Both the position numbers and the translations under genes were made by a program. Positions 17,188 through 26,808 of a stretch of DNA of 64,000 nt are shown here, piece after piece (position 1 is the stretch's first letter; every line of letters starts with the position of its first letter). Under the pieces are notes generated by a model. That model saw only the letters and a program-made list of their open reading frames with translations, did no database searches and had not been told where the DNA came from. This stretch comes from Pseudomonas cichorii. GTDB taxonomy: Bacteria; Pseudomonadota; Gammaproteobacteria; Pseudomonadales; Pseudomonadaceae. The stretch lies in NCBI RefSeq assembly GCF_015471405.1, contig NZ_BLVZ01000019.1, positions 53,302-117,301 on the forward strand, in the 5' to 3' direction.

Positions 17188-19945
17188 TAAAACACGTTTG
17201 AGTCGTTGGCTGGGCCGCTCCGACACGCCGGCCGCCCCGCAACCCGTACCTGCGACAGTCGAGCCGGAAACGATTGGCGCGGATCTCTATTTGCTGCTCG
17301 ATGGCGAGGGGCGGGTGCAGAGCGTCAGCCCGCATTTGCTCTCGCGTCTGGGAATCACCGCCCAGTACGTATCGATGCAGCGACTGATGAGCCTGCTATT
17401 GCCCAACAGTGCCCTGGTGATCGAAGGCGTGCCGTCGGACTGGATGGGGCACATGCTCGATCTGGACTTCAAGAGTGCAGATGCCCACACCCTGCATGCC
17501 CGTGGCTGGGTTCAGGCCCACGGCAAGGACTGGCTGTTGCAACTGATGGACATCAGCGACCTGATGGAGGAGGCCAGCGCCGCCCGCAGTCGTCAGCAAT
17601 GCCTGCGTATTGCCGGGCAGATAGCCGAAAGGATACGGGTTTGCAACGTTGACCGGCTGGCCGCAGTGGTAGCCGAACAGCTTGAGGAGCTGGCACAGCT
17701 CTGGCACATCCCCTGCGTGGCATTGGTGCTGCCGGAGATCAACGGCATAGGCTGGCGAGTCTATGCCCAATACCACGCTCATACCGCGCCGGAGTTATGG
17801 CAGGTCGGGCAACGGCTTGGCGTTGAACTGGACAGGCTGGATGCCAATATCAGCCATCAACTGGCGTTTGGCGCCGGTACTGATCTGGTGCAATTGCAAA
17901 GTGCCTTCGGCAATGCCGATGGATTTGTCATGCCTCACAGCCGTGACAGCGTTGCCAAGGCCTGGTTGATGTTCGGCTTCTACAACGCGCAGCAGCAAGC
18001 GCCGGACCTGGGCGAACGCGAGTGGCTGAACCTGTGCTCGGCTCTGGCTGGACCTGTGCTGTTCCGTATGTCGGAGCAGCATAACCGTCACCATGTCGAG
18101 CGTCTGGCGGTGCTTCAGGATCTGCTGGGTACCGGCTGGTGGGAGTTGCTGCCCAGCAGCGATGAGATTCTGCTGGCCCCGCAACTGGCGCGCAGTTTGC
18201 GCCTCAATGACAGGGTTGATCGTCTGCCTCGTCAGGACTGGCTGGCGATGATTCATCCGGCCGACCGGCAGGAGTTATCCACCCGTCTTGTCCAGTTGCG
18301 TGACAAGGGCACGCCGATGCTGTTGTGTGTGCGCCTGCTTCAGACCGATCCTGCACAGGAAAATATCTGGTTCCGCATTCAGGGTCAGGCCCTGATCAGT
18401 GGCCAGGTACAGCGCGTGCTGGGTTTCATGCTTGATGTCAGTGATATCAAGAACCAGGAAACCAATGCTGCTGCGGCTCATGCGCGACTGGATAACCTGA
18501 TCGCCAGTTCGCCAGCGGTGATCTACGTCCAGCGCTATGACCAGGGCAATCTGGAACCGAGCTTTTTCAGCGACAGCCTCAAGCCTCTGTTGGGCTGGAC
18601 ATTGGCCGAGTGTGTCGACGGGCAACTGGCCGGGTACATCCATCACGACGATCAGGACATCTGGTTCGATCGCAACCGGCAGTTACTGCGCGAAGGCTTT
18701 GTCAGCCGCCGTTACCGGCTGCGCGACAAGAAGGGCGATTATCACTGGCTGCTGGATGAGGCGCGGTTGCTGCGTGATGACCTCGGAATGCCCGTGGAAG
18801 CGGTGGGGCTGTGGCTTGACGTCACCGATGCCACCCTGGCGGCCGAACAGGTGCGCAAGAGCGAGGAGCGTTACCGGATTCTGGTGGAAGACTCGCCGGC
18901 GATGATCTGCCGTTACACCCCGGATTTGGTGCTCAGCTTCGGCAACCGTCCATTGGCCAATTATATGGAGTGTACGCCGGAGCAACTGACGGGCATCAAC
19001 CTGGGGGACTGGCTCTCGGATGAGCAACGTGAAGCCTTCAAAAAGCGTATTGCTCTGCTGACCCCTGAAGCGCCCATGAGTACAGAGGAAATCTGCATCG
19101 AGCTGCCCGGACGGGAATATGCCTGGTGGGTATGGGCCGACCGGGGCGTGTTCGATGAAGAGGGTAAGCTGATCGAGATCCAGGCGGTCGGGCGCGATAA
19201 CACCGATGTGCGCCGCTCACGGATGCAGCTGAACCAGAGTGCGAAAATGGCGACGCTGGGCGAGATGGCGACCGGTCTGGCACACGAGATCAACCAGCCG
19301 CTCAATGTCATGCGCATGGCGGTGGTCAACGTTCTCAAGCGTCTGGGCAAGGGCGATATCGATATCGACTACCTCACCGAAAAGCTCAATCGCATCGACA
19401 CCCAGGTTCAGCGCGCAGCCCGTGTGGTGGATCATATGCGGGTATTTGGACGCCGCTCCGAGATCGAAGAGCAACTGTTCAATCCGATTCAGGCCGTGGA
19501 AGGCACCATCTCGATGCTCTCTGAGGGCATGAAGGGCAAGGGTGTGCAGATCCGTATCGGTGAAATGTGCGCGTCAGTGCAAGTACGCGGGCATGTGGAT
19601 CAACTGGAGCAAGTGCTGATCAATCTGATGGTCAACGCCCGGGACGCCTTGCTTTCGCGTCGGGAAAAGGACCGTGACTTCGAGCCCTGGATCGGCCTTG
19701 AGGTGGAAGAGGACGAGAACATCATTCGCCTGTCGGTTCAAGACAACGGCGGCGGTATCGACCCGCGTCTGCTGGAGCGTATTTTCGAGCCGTTCTTCAC
19801 CACCAAACCGGTGGGTGTCGGCACCGGCCTGGGCTTGTCTGTCAGCTATGGCATCGTCGATCAGATGGGCGGGCAACTGAGCGTCAGCAATGTCGATGAG
19901 GGTGCCAGGTTCCAGATCGAGTTACCTATTTTCAAGCACTCCTAA
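17177..19945 (+). CDS. pprA: PprA-like PAS sensor histidine kinase
   Basis: 922 residues without obvious membrane helices. Several PAS/PAC segments lie between about 420 and 690, followed by the phosphoacceptor helix GEMATGLAHEINQPLNVMRM (His about 703) and a HATPase domain with N box (LINLMVNARDAL), G1 (DNGGGI) and G2 (GVGTGLGLSVSYGIV). Starts with TTG 17177 overlapping the pilin gene by 11 bases, which suggests coupling. It is the cognate kinase of PprB by context. It ends convergently with tadG, overlapping it by 3 or 4 bases. Confidence 0.9.
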   Translation: MSLDKTRLSRWLGRSDTPAAPQPVPATVEPETIGADLYLLLDGEGRVQSVSPHLLSRLGITAQYVSMQRLMSLLLPNSALVIEGVPSDWMGHMLDLDFKSADAHTLHARGWVQAHGKDWLLQLMDISDLMEEASAARSRQQCLRIAGQIAERIRVCNVDRLAAVVAEQLEELAQLWHIPCVALVLPEINGIGWRVYAQYHAHTAPELWQVGQRLGVELDRLDANISHQLAFGAGTDLVQLQSAFGNADGFVMPHSRDSVAKAWLMFGFYNAQQQAPDLGEREWLNLCSALAGPVLFRMSEQHNRHHVERLAVLQDLLGTGWWELLPSSDEILLAPQLARSLRLNDRVDRLPRQDWLAMIHPADRQELSTRLVQLRDKGTPMLLCVRLLQTDPAQENIWFRIQGQALISGQVQRVLGFMLDVSDIKNQETNAAAAHARLDNLIASSPAVIYVQRYDQGNLEPSFFSDSLKPLLGWTLAECVDGQLAGYIHHDDQDIWFDRNRQLLREGFVSRRYRLRDKKGDYHWLLDEARLLRDDLGMPVEAVGLWLDVTDATLAAEQVRKSEERYRILVEDSPAMICRYTPDLVLSFGNRPLANYMECTPEQLTGINLGDWLSDEQREAFKKRIALLTPEAPMSTEEICIELPGREYAWWVWADRGVFDEEGKLIEIQAVGRDNTDVRRSRMQLNQSAKMATLGEMATGLAHEINQPLNVMRMAVVNVLKRLGKGDIDIDYLTEKLNRIDTQVQRAARVVDHMRVFGRRSEIEEQLFNPIQAVEGTISMLSEGMKGKGVQIRIGEMCASVQVRGHVDQLEQVLINLMVNARDALLSRREKDRDFEPWIGLEVEEDENIIRLSVQDNGGGIDPRLLERIFEPFFTTKPVGVGTGLGLSVSYGIVDQMGGQLSVSNVDEGARFQIELPIFKHS

Positions 19946-21987
19946 ATGACCAGTGTGGCCTGACCGAAGTTGCAACTGAGGTTACCGCCCACCTCGGCGG
20001 GCGACAGGCTGAGGCCTAGCGCGTCGATCAGCGGGTCTACGACCGATTGCAGCAGTGGCCTCAGGGTGCCAGCGACAATACCGTCCAGTGTGGTGGTAAT
20101 GGCCGCCAGCATGGACGCCGCGCCGGTTATCACATTGCCCAGGCCATTGGGACTGGTGGTCGAAGGCCTGTAGACACTGACCTTTGCCCCTGAGATGACG
20201 CCGTCGAGCAATGTGCTGGGCAGAACCGCGGCTGCGGGGTCCAGAGGAAAGTAGGGCGAACTGCTGACCTCTGGAAGATTGGGTGAACTGAAGGTGCTGT
20301 TGGTCGAGGACGAACTTCCTCCCAGTGGCGACTGGCTGACAGGATCAAAGCTGATCCCGACGCCCCCACCGCCAAAGGGTACTCGTGTGGTGCAACTGCC
20401 CAGCAAGCCAAGAATTTTCTGACAGGTCTGGGTGCCGATATCGATCACTGGGATGGGGATGGCGGTAATTGCGGAAGGGTCGGTGCTGGCTGGAAAGGCT
20501 CCTGCGCTGTCGATCAGGCCGATCTTGGTGCTGATCAACGCCGTATCGGTATGAACGGTCAACGTCTTGTTGGTATTGCTTGTGCAGGTGTAACCGGTGA
20601 CGTAAGTGTCAGCGCTAGCCATTGAAATGCTGATATCGATTCTGGGGCCGGCGCTTGAGGATGAACTTGAAGTCAGCAGTTTTATGTCCGAAACCATGCA
20701 ACTGGTCAGGCCGATGGCGCAGGTGGTCGAGCCCAGCAGCCCGGCGAGGTTCAGGCTCAGGGCGCTGTTGATGACCGGCGTGAGGCTGCTGACCAGCGAC
20801 GTGGCGGTATTGACCAGCGGAGTGATCGCCCCGAGCACTGGCAGATTGATCGAAACCAGTGCCCGCATCTGGGCAGTACGGACATAGAGTCTGTTCGCTC
20901 CGGTCCTGGGGTTGAGCGGATCGATCTTGCTCGGGTCGCCAATGGCCGACAGTTGCGGTGGCTCTACGACCTGAACCCTGGTCGTGACTTGAGCCAGCCC
21001 GGCCAGGTTGATCTGTGCCGCAGCCGAAATGCCGTTCTTGTCATTGGCCAGTTGCGCGACACCTTGCACCAGATCGAACAGGCGCAGGTTGGTATTGAGC
21101 GCTGCGATATCCGTACTGCCCTGCACCGACAGCAAATCACCCAGCAGCACCGTGGTCGCGCCAGCCGCAATCTTCAAGGCTCGCAGGCCGCTTATGGTCG
21201 CAGTAGCGCTCAAGGTTCCGGCAGGGTCCAGCACATTGATCGCCGTCTGGATCAACTGGCTGACAGCGACATTCGTGTTCAGCACATCGGTGTAGCCCAC
21301 GGCGTTGATGCTCAGGTCGGTCTTGAGCCGGTTGAGGTAATTGAGCACGCTCAGTTCGGTGCCTGCGATTCCTTGCCAGTTGGCGACGCTGAGGTTCAGT
21401 GTTCCGCCCAGCAGGCTACCGATAACAGGGTTGAGGAGCGCTGCCTTGGCGCTGTCGATGGTCATTGCGGCGCTGCGGATGGTCAATGCCGCCAGGGGCG
21501 GTGTGCTTGCTGCAACCGCTGTTGCACTGAGTTGAATGTTTGCCGGAGTCGGTGTGCTGTCGAACAGCGCCGCGATGCCCGCCGCGATGCTTCGGGGGAC
21601 GGCATGAGTGGCGACGACCTTGATGGCTTCGGGCTTGGTTGCATCGGCGGTAAAGGTGCGCCGGCTGTTGACGTCCAGCGCCAGGGTGCCGCAGTTGACC
21701 GTCAGCGTGCGGCTGTCGCTGCCCACCACGAAACTGTTGCGGGTGGCGCTCTGATTGGCGTAGGTGGAAGCACTTGTTCCTGAGGTGCAGGTGCCTTTGC
21801 GGCTGGCCGCCTCCAGTGCCGCCATGTCCGCTACACGCTGCAGTGAACGCTTTTCCAGATACAGCCTGCCGCTGTCGATGACAAGCAGCGTGCATAACAG
21901 GGCAATACCCAGGGTCAATGCAGCCAGCAAGCTAATGGCGCCTTGTTGCCGTGCCGGTAACGCGACATAACGATTCAGGGGAGACAT
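19942..21987 (-). CDS. tadG: TadG-like pilus assembly protein
   Basis: About 681 residues. The N-terminus has the TadG/TadE-like segment RQQGAISLLAALTLGIALLCTLLVIDSGRLYLEKRSLQRVADMAALEAAS (Flp-like helix of DUF2134/TadG), followed by a long Ala/Ser/Thr-rich periplasmic region. ATG 21987 has AGGAG five bases upstream. In P. aeruginosa tadG sits between PA4298 and pprB; here it is at the far end of the locus, on the opposite strand to pprA. Confidence 0.82.
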   Translation of the reverse strand: MSPLNRYVALPARQQGAISLLAALTLGIALLCTLLVIDSGRLYLEKRSLQRVADMAALEAASRKGTCTSGTSASTYANQSATRNSFVVGSDSRTLTVNCGTLALDVNSRRTFTADATKPEAIKVVATHAVPRSIAAGIAALFDSTPTPANIQLSATAVAASTPPLAALTIRSAAMTIDSAKAALLNPVIGSLLGGTLNLSVANWQGIAGTELSVLNYLNRLKTDLSINAVGYTDVLNTNVAVSQLIQTAINVLDPAGTLSATATISGLRALKIAAGATTVLLGDLLSVQGSTDIAALNTNLRLFDLVQGVAQLANDKNGISAAAQINLAGLAQVTTRVQVVEPPQLSAIGDPSKIDPLNPRTGANRLYVRTAQMRALVSINLPVLGAITPLVNTATSLVSSLTPVINSALSLNLAGLLGSTTCAIGLTSCMVSDIKLLTSSSSSSAGPRIDISISMASADTYVTGYTCTSNTNKTLTVHTDTALISTKIGLIDSAGAFPASTDPSAITAIPIPVIDIGTQTCQKILGLLGSCTTRVPFGGGGVGISFDPVSQSPLGGSSSSTNSTFSSPNLPEVSSSPYFPLDPAAAVLPSTLLDGVISGAKVSVYRPSTTSPNGLGNVITGAASMLAAITTTLDGIVAGTLRPLLQSVVDPLIDALGLSLSPAEVGGNLSCNFGQATLVI

Positions 21988-22103
21988 CAGCACTCCTTCG
22001 GCCAAGCCGTCGCTCACTCGCCTGTGTGCAAAGGAGTGTAGACAAGGCCCGGGGAGGCTGCCGGATGGTTCTCTGAGTGTGCGGATTCATCCGCGAAGAC
22101 GTA

Positions 22104-22667
22104 TCAGCGCGGCGGATACTGCTCCAGGATTCTGGCCACGGTATTGCGCACGGCGGTATCGCGGGCGCTTGGGTTGACGGCGTTTTCGCTCAGGATACGT
22201 TCGGTGCTGCCGCGCCAGACCAGCTTGCCGTCCTTGCCGTCGAACAGGTCGATCTGCAGGGTCGTGACCTTGTAATCCACGCTTCGGGTTTCTGTGGGGA
22301 ACGGGCCGCCCCAATAGCCATAACCGCCCCACGGTCCCCAACCGGCATTGTTATTGGTGCTGACCAGTTGCTGGCGGTTTTCGACGATCAACCAGGCTTG
22401 CACCCGCAGATCGGCATGGGCACCGCCTGGTGCCATGCGCAGGCCGCGCTGGTCCAGTTGGTCGCTGATCGACTGGCGGATGCGCTGTTCGGTGAGGTCG
22501 CTCTTGATGCGTGGATCTTCGGGTTGATATTGCACGCCGGGCTCTTTCCAGCTCCAGCTGCGATAGCCGCCGAAATCCCGTTGGGCATCGAAGTCACGAT
22601 TGATCTGATTGGTCTGGCAGGCTGTGAGTAGCACGGCCAGTGACAGCAAGACTAGGCGGCGAAACAT
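22104..22667 (-). CDS. DUF4136 family lipoprotein
   Basis: 187 residues. The lipobox LTAC places the acylated Cys at residue 17. The DUF4136 core is YRSWSWKEPG...LDQRGLRM...ADLRVQAWL...LQIDLFDGKDGKLVWRG. A Gly/Tyr/Trp-rich loop (WGPWGGYGYWGG) lies in the middle. Function unknown; members are envelope lipoproteins. It is a paralogue of the next gene upstream, 18 bases apart, so the pair probably arose by duplication. Confidence 0.85.
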   Translation of the reverse strand: MFRRLVLLSLAVLLTACQTNQINRDFDAQRDFGGYRSWSWKEPGVQYQPEDPRIKSDLTEQRIRQSISDQLDQRGLRMAPGGAHADLRVQAWLIVENRQQLVSTNNNAGWGPWGGYGYWGGPFPTETRSVDYKVTTLQIDLFDGKDGKLVWRGSTERILSENAVNPSARDTAVRNTVARILEQYPPR

Positions 22668-22685
22668 GGCAGTTCTCCGAAAGGG

Positions 22686-23312
22686 TTACGAAGGGGGATA
22701 CGCCGTCAAGGCTTGTTGCACCGCCTGACGCAATGCTTTGCTGCGCGAGGCTTCATCGACGCCGCTTGTGGTGTCCGCGCTGGCACTCCAGACCGGCTGG
22801 CCGGTGCGGGCATCGAACAGGTTGATCTGCACCACCATCACTTTTTCCTGATAGGTACGCACGATGGGGACGCTGGCATAACCGCCGTAGCCATTACGAT
22901 AACCGTTGTAGCGGCCATAGCCCACGCCGCCGCCATAGTACGGGTCTGAATAGTCTTCACGCACCTGACGCATTCGGGTTTCCTGGCGAATCGAGGCGCT
23001 GACATAGACGTCTGCCGGTTGGCCGTTGCGGTTAGGCCGCAGCCCGCGTTGATCCAGGCCATTGCTGACCGCATCGGCGACCTGTGCCGAATCCATCCAC
23101 GCCGTGCCCGGTGGCAGATGCCCGTTGAGCCAGGCCCAGTTTCGGTAACGGCCATAATCTCGTGGCGCTGCCGGATAGGCGCTCATGTCCAGTGTATTGG
23201 CCGCTTGCGGCGGAGCGGGTGGCATGGGGGCGGAGCTGGCGACATACGGGTTGTCGCTTTGGCAGGCACTCACGCTCAGGCAGATGGCGATCAAGGCGAG
23301 GCGGCGTTTCAT
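22686..23312 (-). CDS. DUF4136 family lipoprotein, paralogue
   Basis: 208 residues with lipobox SVSAC (Cys17), a Pro/Ala linker and the same DUF4136 layout as its neighbour: YRNWAWLNG...LDQRGLRPNRNGQPADVYVSASI...VQINLFDARTGQPVWSASA. A Gly/Tyr-rich loop (GVGYGRYNGYRNGYGGY) again replaces the centre. Probably co-transcribed with the downstream paralogue. No function can be assigned. Confidence 0.85.
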   Translation of the reverse strand: MKRRLALIAICLSVSACQSDNPYVASSAPMPPAPPQAANTLDMSAYPAAPRDYGRYRNWAWLNGHLPPGTAWMDSAQVADAVSNGLDQRGLRPNRNGQPADVYVSASIRQETRMRQVREDYSDPYYGGGVGYGRYNGYRNGYGGYASVPIVRTYQEKVMVVQINLFDARTGQPVWSASADTTSGVDEASRSKALRQAVQQALTAYPPS

Positions 23313-23330
23313 GATGATCTCCGCGTGGTT

Positions 23331-24080
23331 TCAGACCGGACGGCATATCCAGTGCAGGTAACGACCCAAACCTGCAAAGCCCGGATGGCGTCGGTGAGCC
23401 AGTTCCATTTCCAGCAGGTCCTCAAGCTCGGCCCGGGCCTGAAATTCAACCGGCATGTAATCATGAAACACTCGCACGCCACTGCGGGTTTCGACCTGCC
23501 ACAGGCCTTCAAGTTGCGTTTCCAATTCCCTTGGGTCGAGGGGCTGTTGCGGGGTCAGGCTCTGTTTTTCGCCAGCCATGTCGTTCTTGCGCATCTTGCG
23601 AAAATGCCCCTTGAGCAAATTTCGATAAATCAGCGCATCACGATTATAGAATGCCAGCGATAACCAGCCATCGGCCTTGGTCAGTCGATGCAGTACTGGC
23701 AGGATGGCATGAGGTTCTGCCAGCCATTCCAGCACGGCATGGCACAATACCAGGTCATAAGGCTCGCTCAGTTGCTCCGGTAGATCCTGCCAGGGCGCCT
23801 GAATGAACGTCGCGCTTTGCCCTGCATCGGCAAAACGCTGGCGCGCGCCTTCGAGCATCGGCCCGGCTGGTTCGGCCAGGGTGACTTCATGGCCACGTTC
23901 CGCCAGCCATAACGACATATGCCCAAGCCCGGCGCCGATATCCAGAACGCGCAGAGGCCGCTCGGGCAGCGTCTCGGCAAGGTCGGCCTGCAGCACCGCA
24001 AGACGAATGGCGCCTTTGGCGCCGCCGTAGATCTTTTCCGCGAAGCGGGTGGCCAACTGGTCGAAATGACGATCACTCAC
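23331..24080 (-). CDS. cmoM: tRNA 5-carboxymethoxyuridine methyltransferase CmoM
   Basis: About 249 residues from GTG 24080, which overlaps the upstream stop (GTGA); the longer frame to 24251 is inside the MazG-like gene. Class I SAM methyltransferase with motif I VLDIGAGLGHMSLWLAERGH and acidic AEPAG. The text SDRHFDQLATRFAEKIYGGAKGAIRLAVL...HAVLEWLAEP and the end GLGRYLHWICRP match CmoM (old name SmtA), which methylates cmo5U34 in wobble tRNAs. Confidence 0.87.
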   Translation of the reverse strand: MSDRHFDQLATRFAEKIYGGAKGAIRLAVLQADLAETLPERPLRVLDIGAGLGHMSLWLAERGHEVTLAEPAGPMLEGARQRFADAGQSATFIQAPWQDLPEQLSEPYDLVLCHAVLEWLAEPHAILPVLHRLTKADGWLSLAFYNRDALIYRNLLKGHFRKMRKNDMAGEKQSLTPQQPLDPRELETQLEGLWQVETRSGVRVFHDYMPVEFQARAELEDLLEMELAHRRHPGFAGLGRYLHWICRPV

Positions 24081-24382
24081 TTGGCGAATCTCCGCTCGCT
24101 GTCGGTCAGCTTGCTGCGCACGACATCTTCCATGTCCAGGCCAAGCTCGCTGCACAGAAGCAGCAGATAAAGAACGATATCGCCTACTTCCTGCCCGGCA
24201 TGGGCCAGTTTCTCGGGTGGCAATTCCCGAGACTGGTCTTCGCGCAGCCATTGGAAGATTTCTACCAGCTCGGCCATTTCCACGCTGGCGGCCATGGCCA
24301 GGTTCTTGGGGCTGTGAAACTGTTTCCAGTCGTTCTGATCGCGAATGCGGTGCAGACGCCGGGTCAACTCGTCGAGGTTCAT
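24077..24382 (-). CDS. MazG-like nucleotide pyrophosphohydrolase
   Basis: About 101 residues from ATG 24382 (AGGAG upstream). The all-alpha NTP-PPase metal motif is visible as EMAELVEIFQWL followed by EVGDIVLYLLLL. This size and layout fit the MazG-like/iMazG or RS21-C6 (dCTPase) group that hydrolyses non-canonical or excess NTPs. Coupled to cmoM through a 4-base overlap. Confidence 0.87.
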   Translation of the reverse strand: MNLDELTRRLHRIRDQNDWKQFHSPKNLAMAASVEMAELVEIFQWLREDQSRELPPEKLAHAGQEVGDIVLYLLLLCSELGLDMEDVVRSKLTDSERRFAK

Positions 24383-24434
24383 GATGCTCTCCTGAAGGCG
24401 CATAGCTTCAGGGGGAACGGGGCTTCAGGCAAGT

Positions 24435-24457
24435 CATTCGCGAATGAATTCACCTAC
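24435..24457. repeat. Degenerate REP half-element
   Basis: CATTCGCGAATGAATTCACC shares the TTCGCGAATGAATTC core of the REP at 34175-34199 but has lost the complete second arm. It lies in the 70-base gap between the MazG-like gene and the MaoC gene. Confidence 0.5.
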
Positions 24458-25305
24458 AGCGGTTGCCAGCTTCCGATCATGTGTACGATGCCTTGTTCGC
24501 CCTCGACCCGCAGTTGACCATGGGAACCGGCTGCGCTGGCTGACAGCACTACATCGCTGGGCAGGCGGATCGGTTTCTGGAACTGCACGCTGACCTCAAC
24601 GTTCGACGCGGGCAAATGGTCGTCCAGGGTCGCCAGTGTCTGGGCTTTGAGCCACATGCCATGAGCGATGGCTTTGGGGAAACCGAACAGCCTGGCGCTG
24701 GGCGCACTCAGATGAATCGGGTTGTAATCGCCGGACACCTTGGCGTATTGCCTGCCGATAAGTGATGAGGCGTGCCAGCGTGCCAGTTCGCTCATTGCCA
24801 TGGGGGCAGGCTCGAAATCGCCGCTGATCTCGCCTTCCAGTTTCACGCCCTTGCAGAGCATGGTGCTTTCTTCATCCCAGAGCAGTCCAAGGCCGTCTTC
24901 AACCTGAGTGATCAGAGTAAATGTCGCGCCTTTGGCATGGGGTTGCAGGTTTGTCGCCTGGACACTGATATACAACTGGCTGACGCCGCCGAGCGGGCGA
25001 TGAACTCTGATGCGGTTGGTGATGTGGATCAGGCCCAGCAGCGGGAAGGGAAACTCCCGTGAGGTCATCAACTGCATCTGTAACGCAAAGGCGAGGACAT
25101 GCGGGTAAGTGGGTGGCAGGAGGCTGTCATCCTTGAAGCCACAGACACTGCGATAGGCTGCCAGTTTGTCGGCGTCCACCGACATCCAGCTGCGCAGACC
25201 CACATCAGGTAGTTGCGTCCCGGTGACCTTGCGTCTCAATGCCGCCTGCATGAACAGGTTGGGCAGAGTTTGCAGGGAGTCCAGGTAGCGCCAGTGAGCA
25301 GTCAT
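24454..25305 (-). CDS. MaoC-like dehydratase / hydratase
   Basis: 283 residues, a double hotdog protein. The C-terminal half has the hydratase-2 signature YAKVSGDYNPIHLSAPSARLFGFPKAIAHGMW with the catalytic Asp/His pair. It would hydrate or dehydrate an enoyl thioester (CoA or ACP). Upstream and same strand is a FabG-like reductase, and divergent is a FadI-like thiolase: together hydratase, reductase and thiolase form a fatty-acyl cycle. AAGGAGATGG precedes the ATG. Confidence 0.88.
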   Translation of the reverse strand: MTAHWRYLDSLQTLPNLFMQAALRRKVTGTQLPDVGLRSWMSVDADKLAAYRSVCGFKDDSLLPPTYPHVLAFALQMQLMTSREFPFPLLGLIHITNRIRVHRPLGGVSQLYISVQATNLQPHAKGATFTLITQVEDGLGLLWDEESTMLCKGVKLEGEISGDFEPAPMAMSELARWHASSLIGRQYAKVSGDYNPIHLSAPSARLFGFPKAIAHGMWLKAQTLATLDDHLPASNVEVSVQFQKPIRLPSDVVLSASAAGSHGQLRVEGEQGIVHMIGSWQPL

Positions 25306-25332
25306 TATCCATCTCCTTGAACGAATGCGGGC

Positions 25333-26688
25333 TCAAGCCCCAATCACACTTTGACCACAGACACGCAAGACCTGGCCGGTCACCGCTCCGCTACCCGGCT
25401 GGCTCAGCCAGGCAACGGCTTCGGCGACGTCCTGCGGCAAGCCGCCCTGGCCAAGAGAACTCATGCGTCGACCTGCTTCACGCAAGGTGAAAGGCATTTC
25501 GGCGGTCATACGGGTTTCGATAAAGCCGGGTGCTACGGCATTGATGCTGATACCGCGCTGCCTGAGCGACGGAGCCATGGCCCGGGCAAAACCGATCAGG
25601 CCAGCCTTGCTGGCGCTGTAATTGGTTTGTCCGCGATTGCCGGCCAGCCCGCTGGTAGACGACATCAATACCACTCGTGCGTTGTCGTTCAGGGTGCCGT
25701 TATCCAGCAATGCCTGAGTCAGTGCCTGCGGGGCTTCGAGGTTGACCGCCAATACCGAGTCCCAGAAATCCGCCGACATGTTGGCCAGGGTCTTGTCGCG
25801 GGTGATACCGGCGTTATGCACCAGAATGTCGAGGCCACCTTGCAGATGCTCCTGCAACTGGACGGCGGCATCCGGGCTGCAGATATCCAGCGCCAGCGCT
25901 TGCCCGCCGAGCCTTGCAGCCAGGGCCTCCAGATCTGCCCGAGCCTGCGGCACATCCAGCAGCACGACATCGGCGCCATCGCGGGTGAGGGTTTCGGCAA
26001 TCGCGGCGCCTATTCCACGTGCGGCACCCGTGACTACCGCCTTGCGCCCGGCCAAGGGGCGGCTCCAGTCCTGAACCTGTGCGGTGTTCGGGCTCAGATG
26101 GATGACCTGTCCCGAGATGAATGCGCTCTTGGGGGACAGGAAAAAGCGCAGCGCGCCTTCCAGTTGGTCTTCAGCCCCTTCGTCCACCTGTAACAGTTGA
26201 ACGGTGCTGCCGTTGCGCATTTCCTTGGCCAGTGAACGGCTGAAGCCTTCAACGGCCTGCTGGGTACTGGCTGCCAGAGGGTCTTCAAGTGTCGCGGGGG
26301 CACGCCCGAGGATCACCACATGGGCGCATTGATCCAGATTGCGCAGCAGCGGCTGAAAGAAATCCCGTAACTGTTTGAGCTGTTCAGCGTGTACGAGCAC
26401 GCTGGCGTCAAATACCACGGCCTTGAGTTTCGGGCCTTGTTCGGCGGCCCAGGCTGTTGCGCCGGGGATATCGCTGCCAAAGCTGTAGAGCGAGTCGGTC
26501 AGGCGTTGTGCGAACAGTCTGATGTGATCCGCCAGTGGCCCGGCGCTGATCAGCAGCGTTCCCTCTACAGGCCGCAAGCGTCCGGCTTGCCAACGCTCCA
26601 GATGCGTCGGGCTCGGAAGACCTACGGCTTTCACCAAGCGACGACCCATGTCGGAATTGGCGAAATTTATGTAGCGATCTGACGACAT
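25333..26688 (-). CDS. 3-oxoacyl-ACP reductase, FabG4-like
   Basis: 451 residues, about 200 longer than classical FabG. The N-terminal half (1-215) is a degenerate Rossmann region; the C-terminal half is a complete SDR with AVVTGAARGIGAAIAETL, NAG (VHNAGITRD) and the catalytic Ser and Tyr-x-x-x-Lys (STSG...NYSASKAG). This matches the high-molecular-weight FabG4 family. Strong AAGGAG; 27 bases upstream of the MaoC gene, likely one operon. Confidence 0.9.
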   Translation of the reverse strand: MSSDRYINFANSDMGRRLVKAVGLPSPTHLERWQAGRLRPVEGTLLISAGPLADHIRLFAQRLTDSLYSFGSDIPGATAWAAEQGPKLKAVVFDASVLVHAEQLKQLRDFFQPLLRNLDQCAHVVILGRAPATLEDPLAASTQQAVEGFSRSLAKEMRNGSTVQLLQVDEGAEDQLEGALRFFLSPKSAFISGQVIHLSPNTAQVQDWSRPLAGRKAVVTGAARGIGAAIAETLTRDGADVVLLDVPQARADLEALAARLGGQALALDICSPDAAVQLQEHLQGGLDILVHNAGITRDKTLANMSADFWDSVLAVNLEAPQALTQALLDNGTLNDNARVVLMSSTSGLAGNRGQTNYSASKAGLIGFARAMAPSLRQRGISINAVAPGFIETRMTAEMPFTLREAGRRMSSLGQGGLPQDVAEAVAWLSQPGSGAVTGQVLRVCGQSVIGA

Positions 26689-26808
26689 GGAACACTCTCC
26701 TTGAATCGGGGTTCAAAGACATGGACCACACTGAAGCGACATTTGTTCTTGTTTCAGCACGCTGTTCATCACCCGCCCAGACAATGCTTGAAGAAAAGGA
26801 AGTTTTTC

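Noticed and set aside
23019..23663. 214-codon plus-strand frame across the DUF4136 and cmoM genes
   Set aside because: Crosses two good minus-strand genes and their gap, with no start signal; a shadow.
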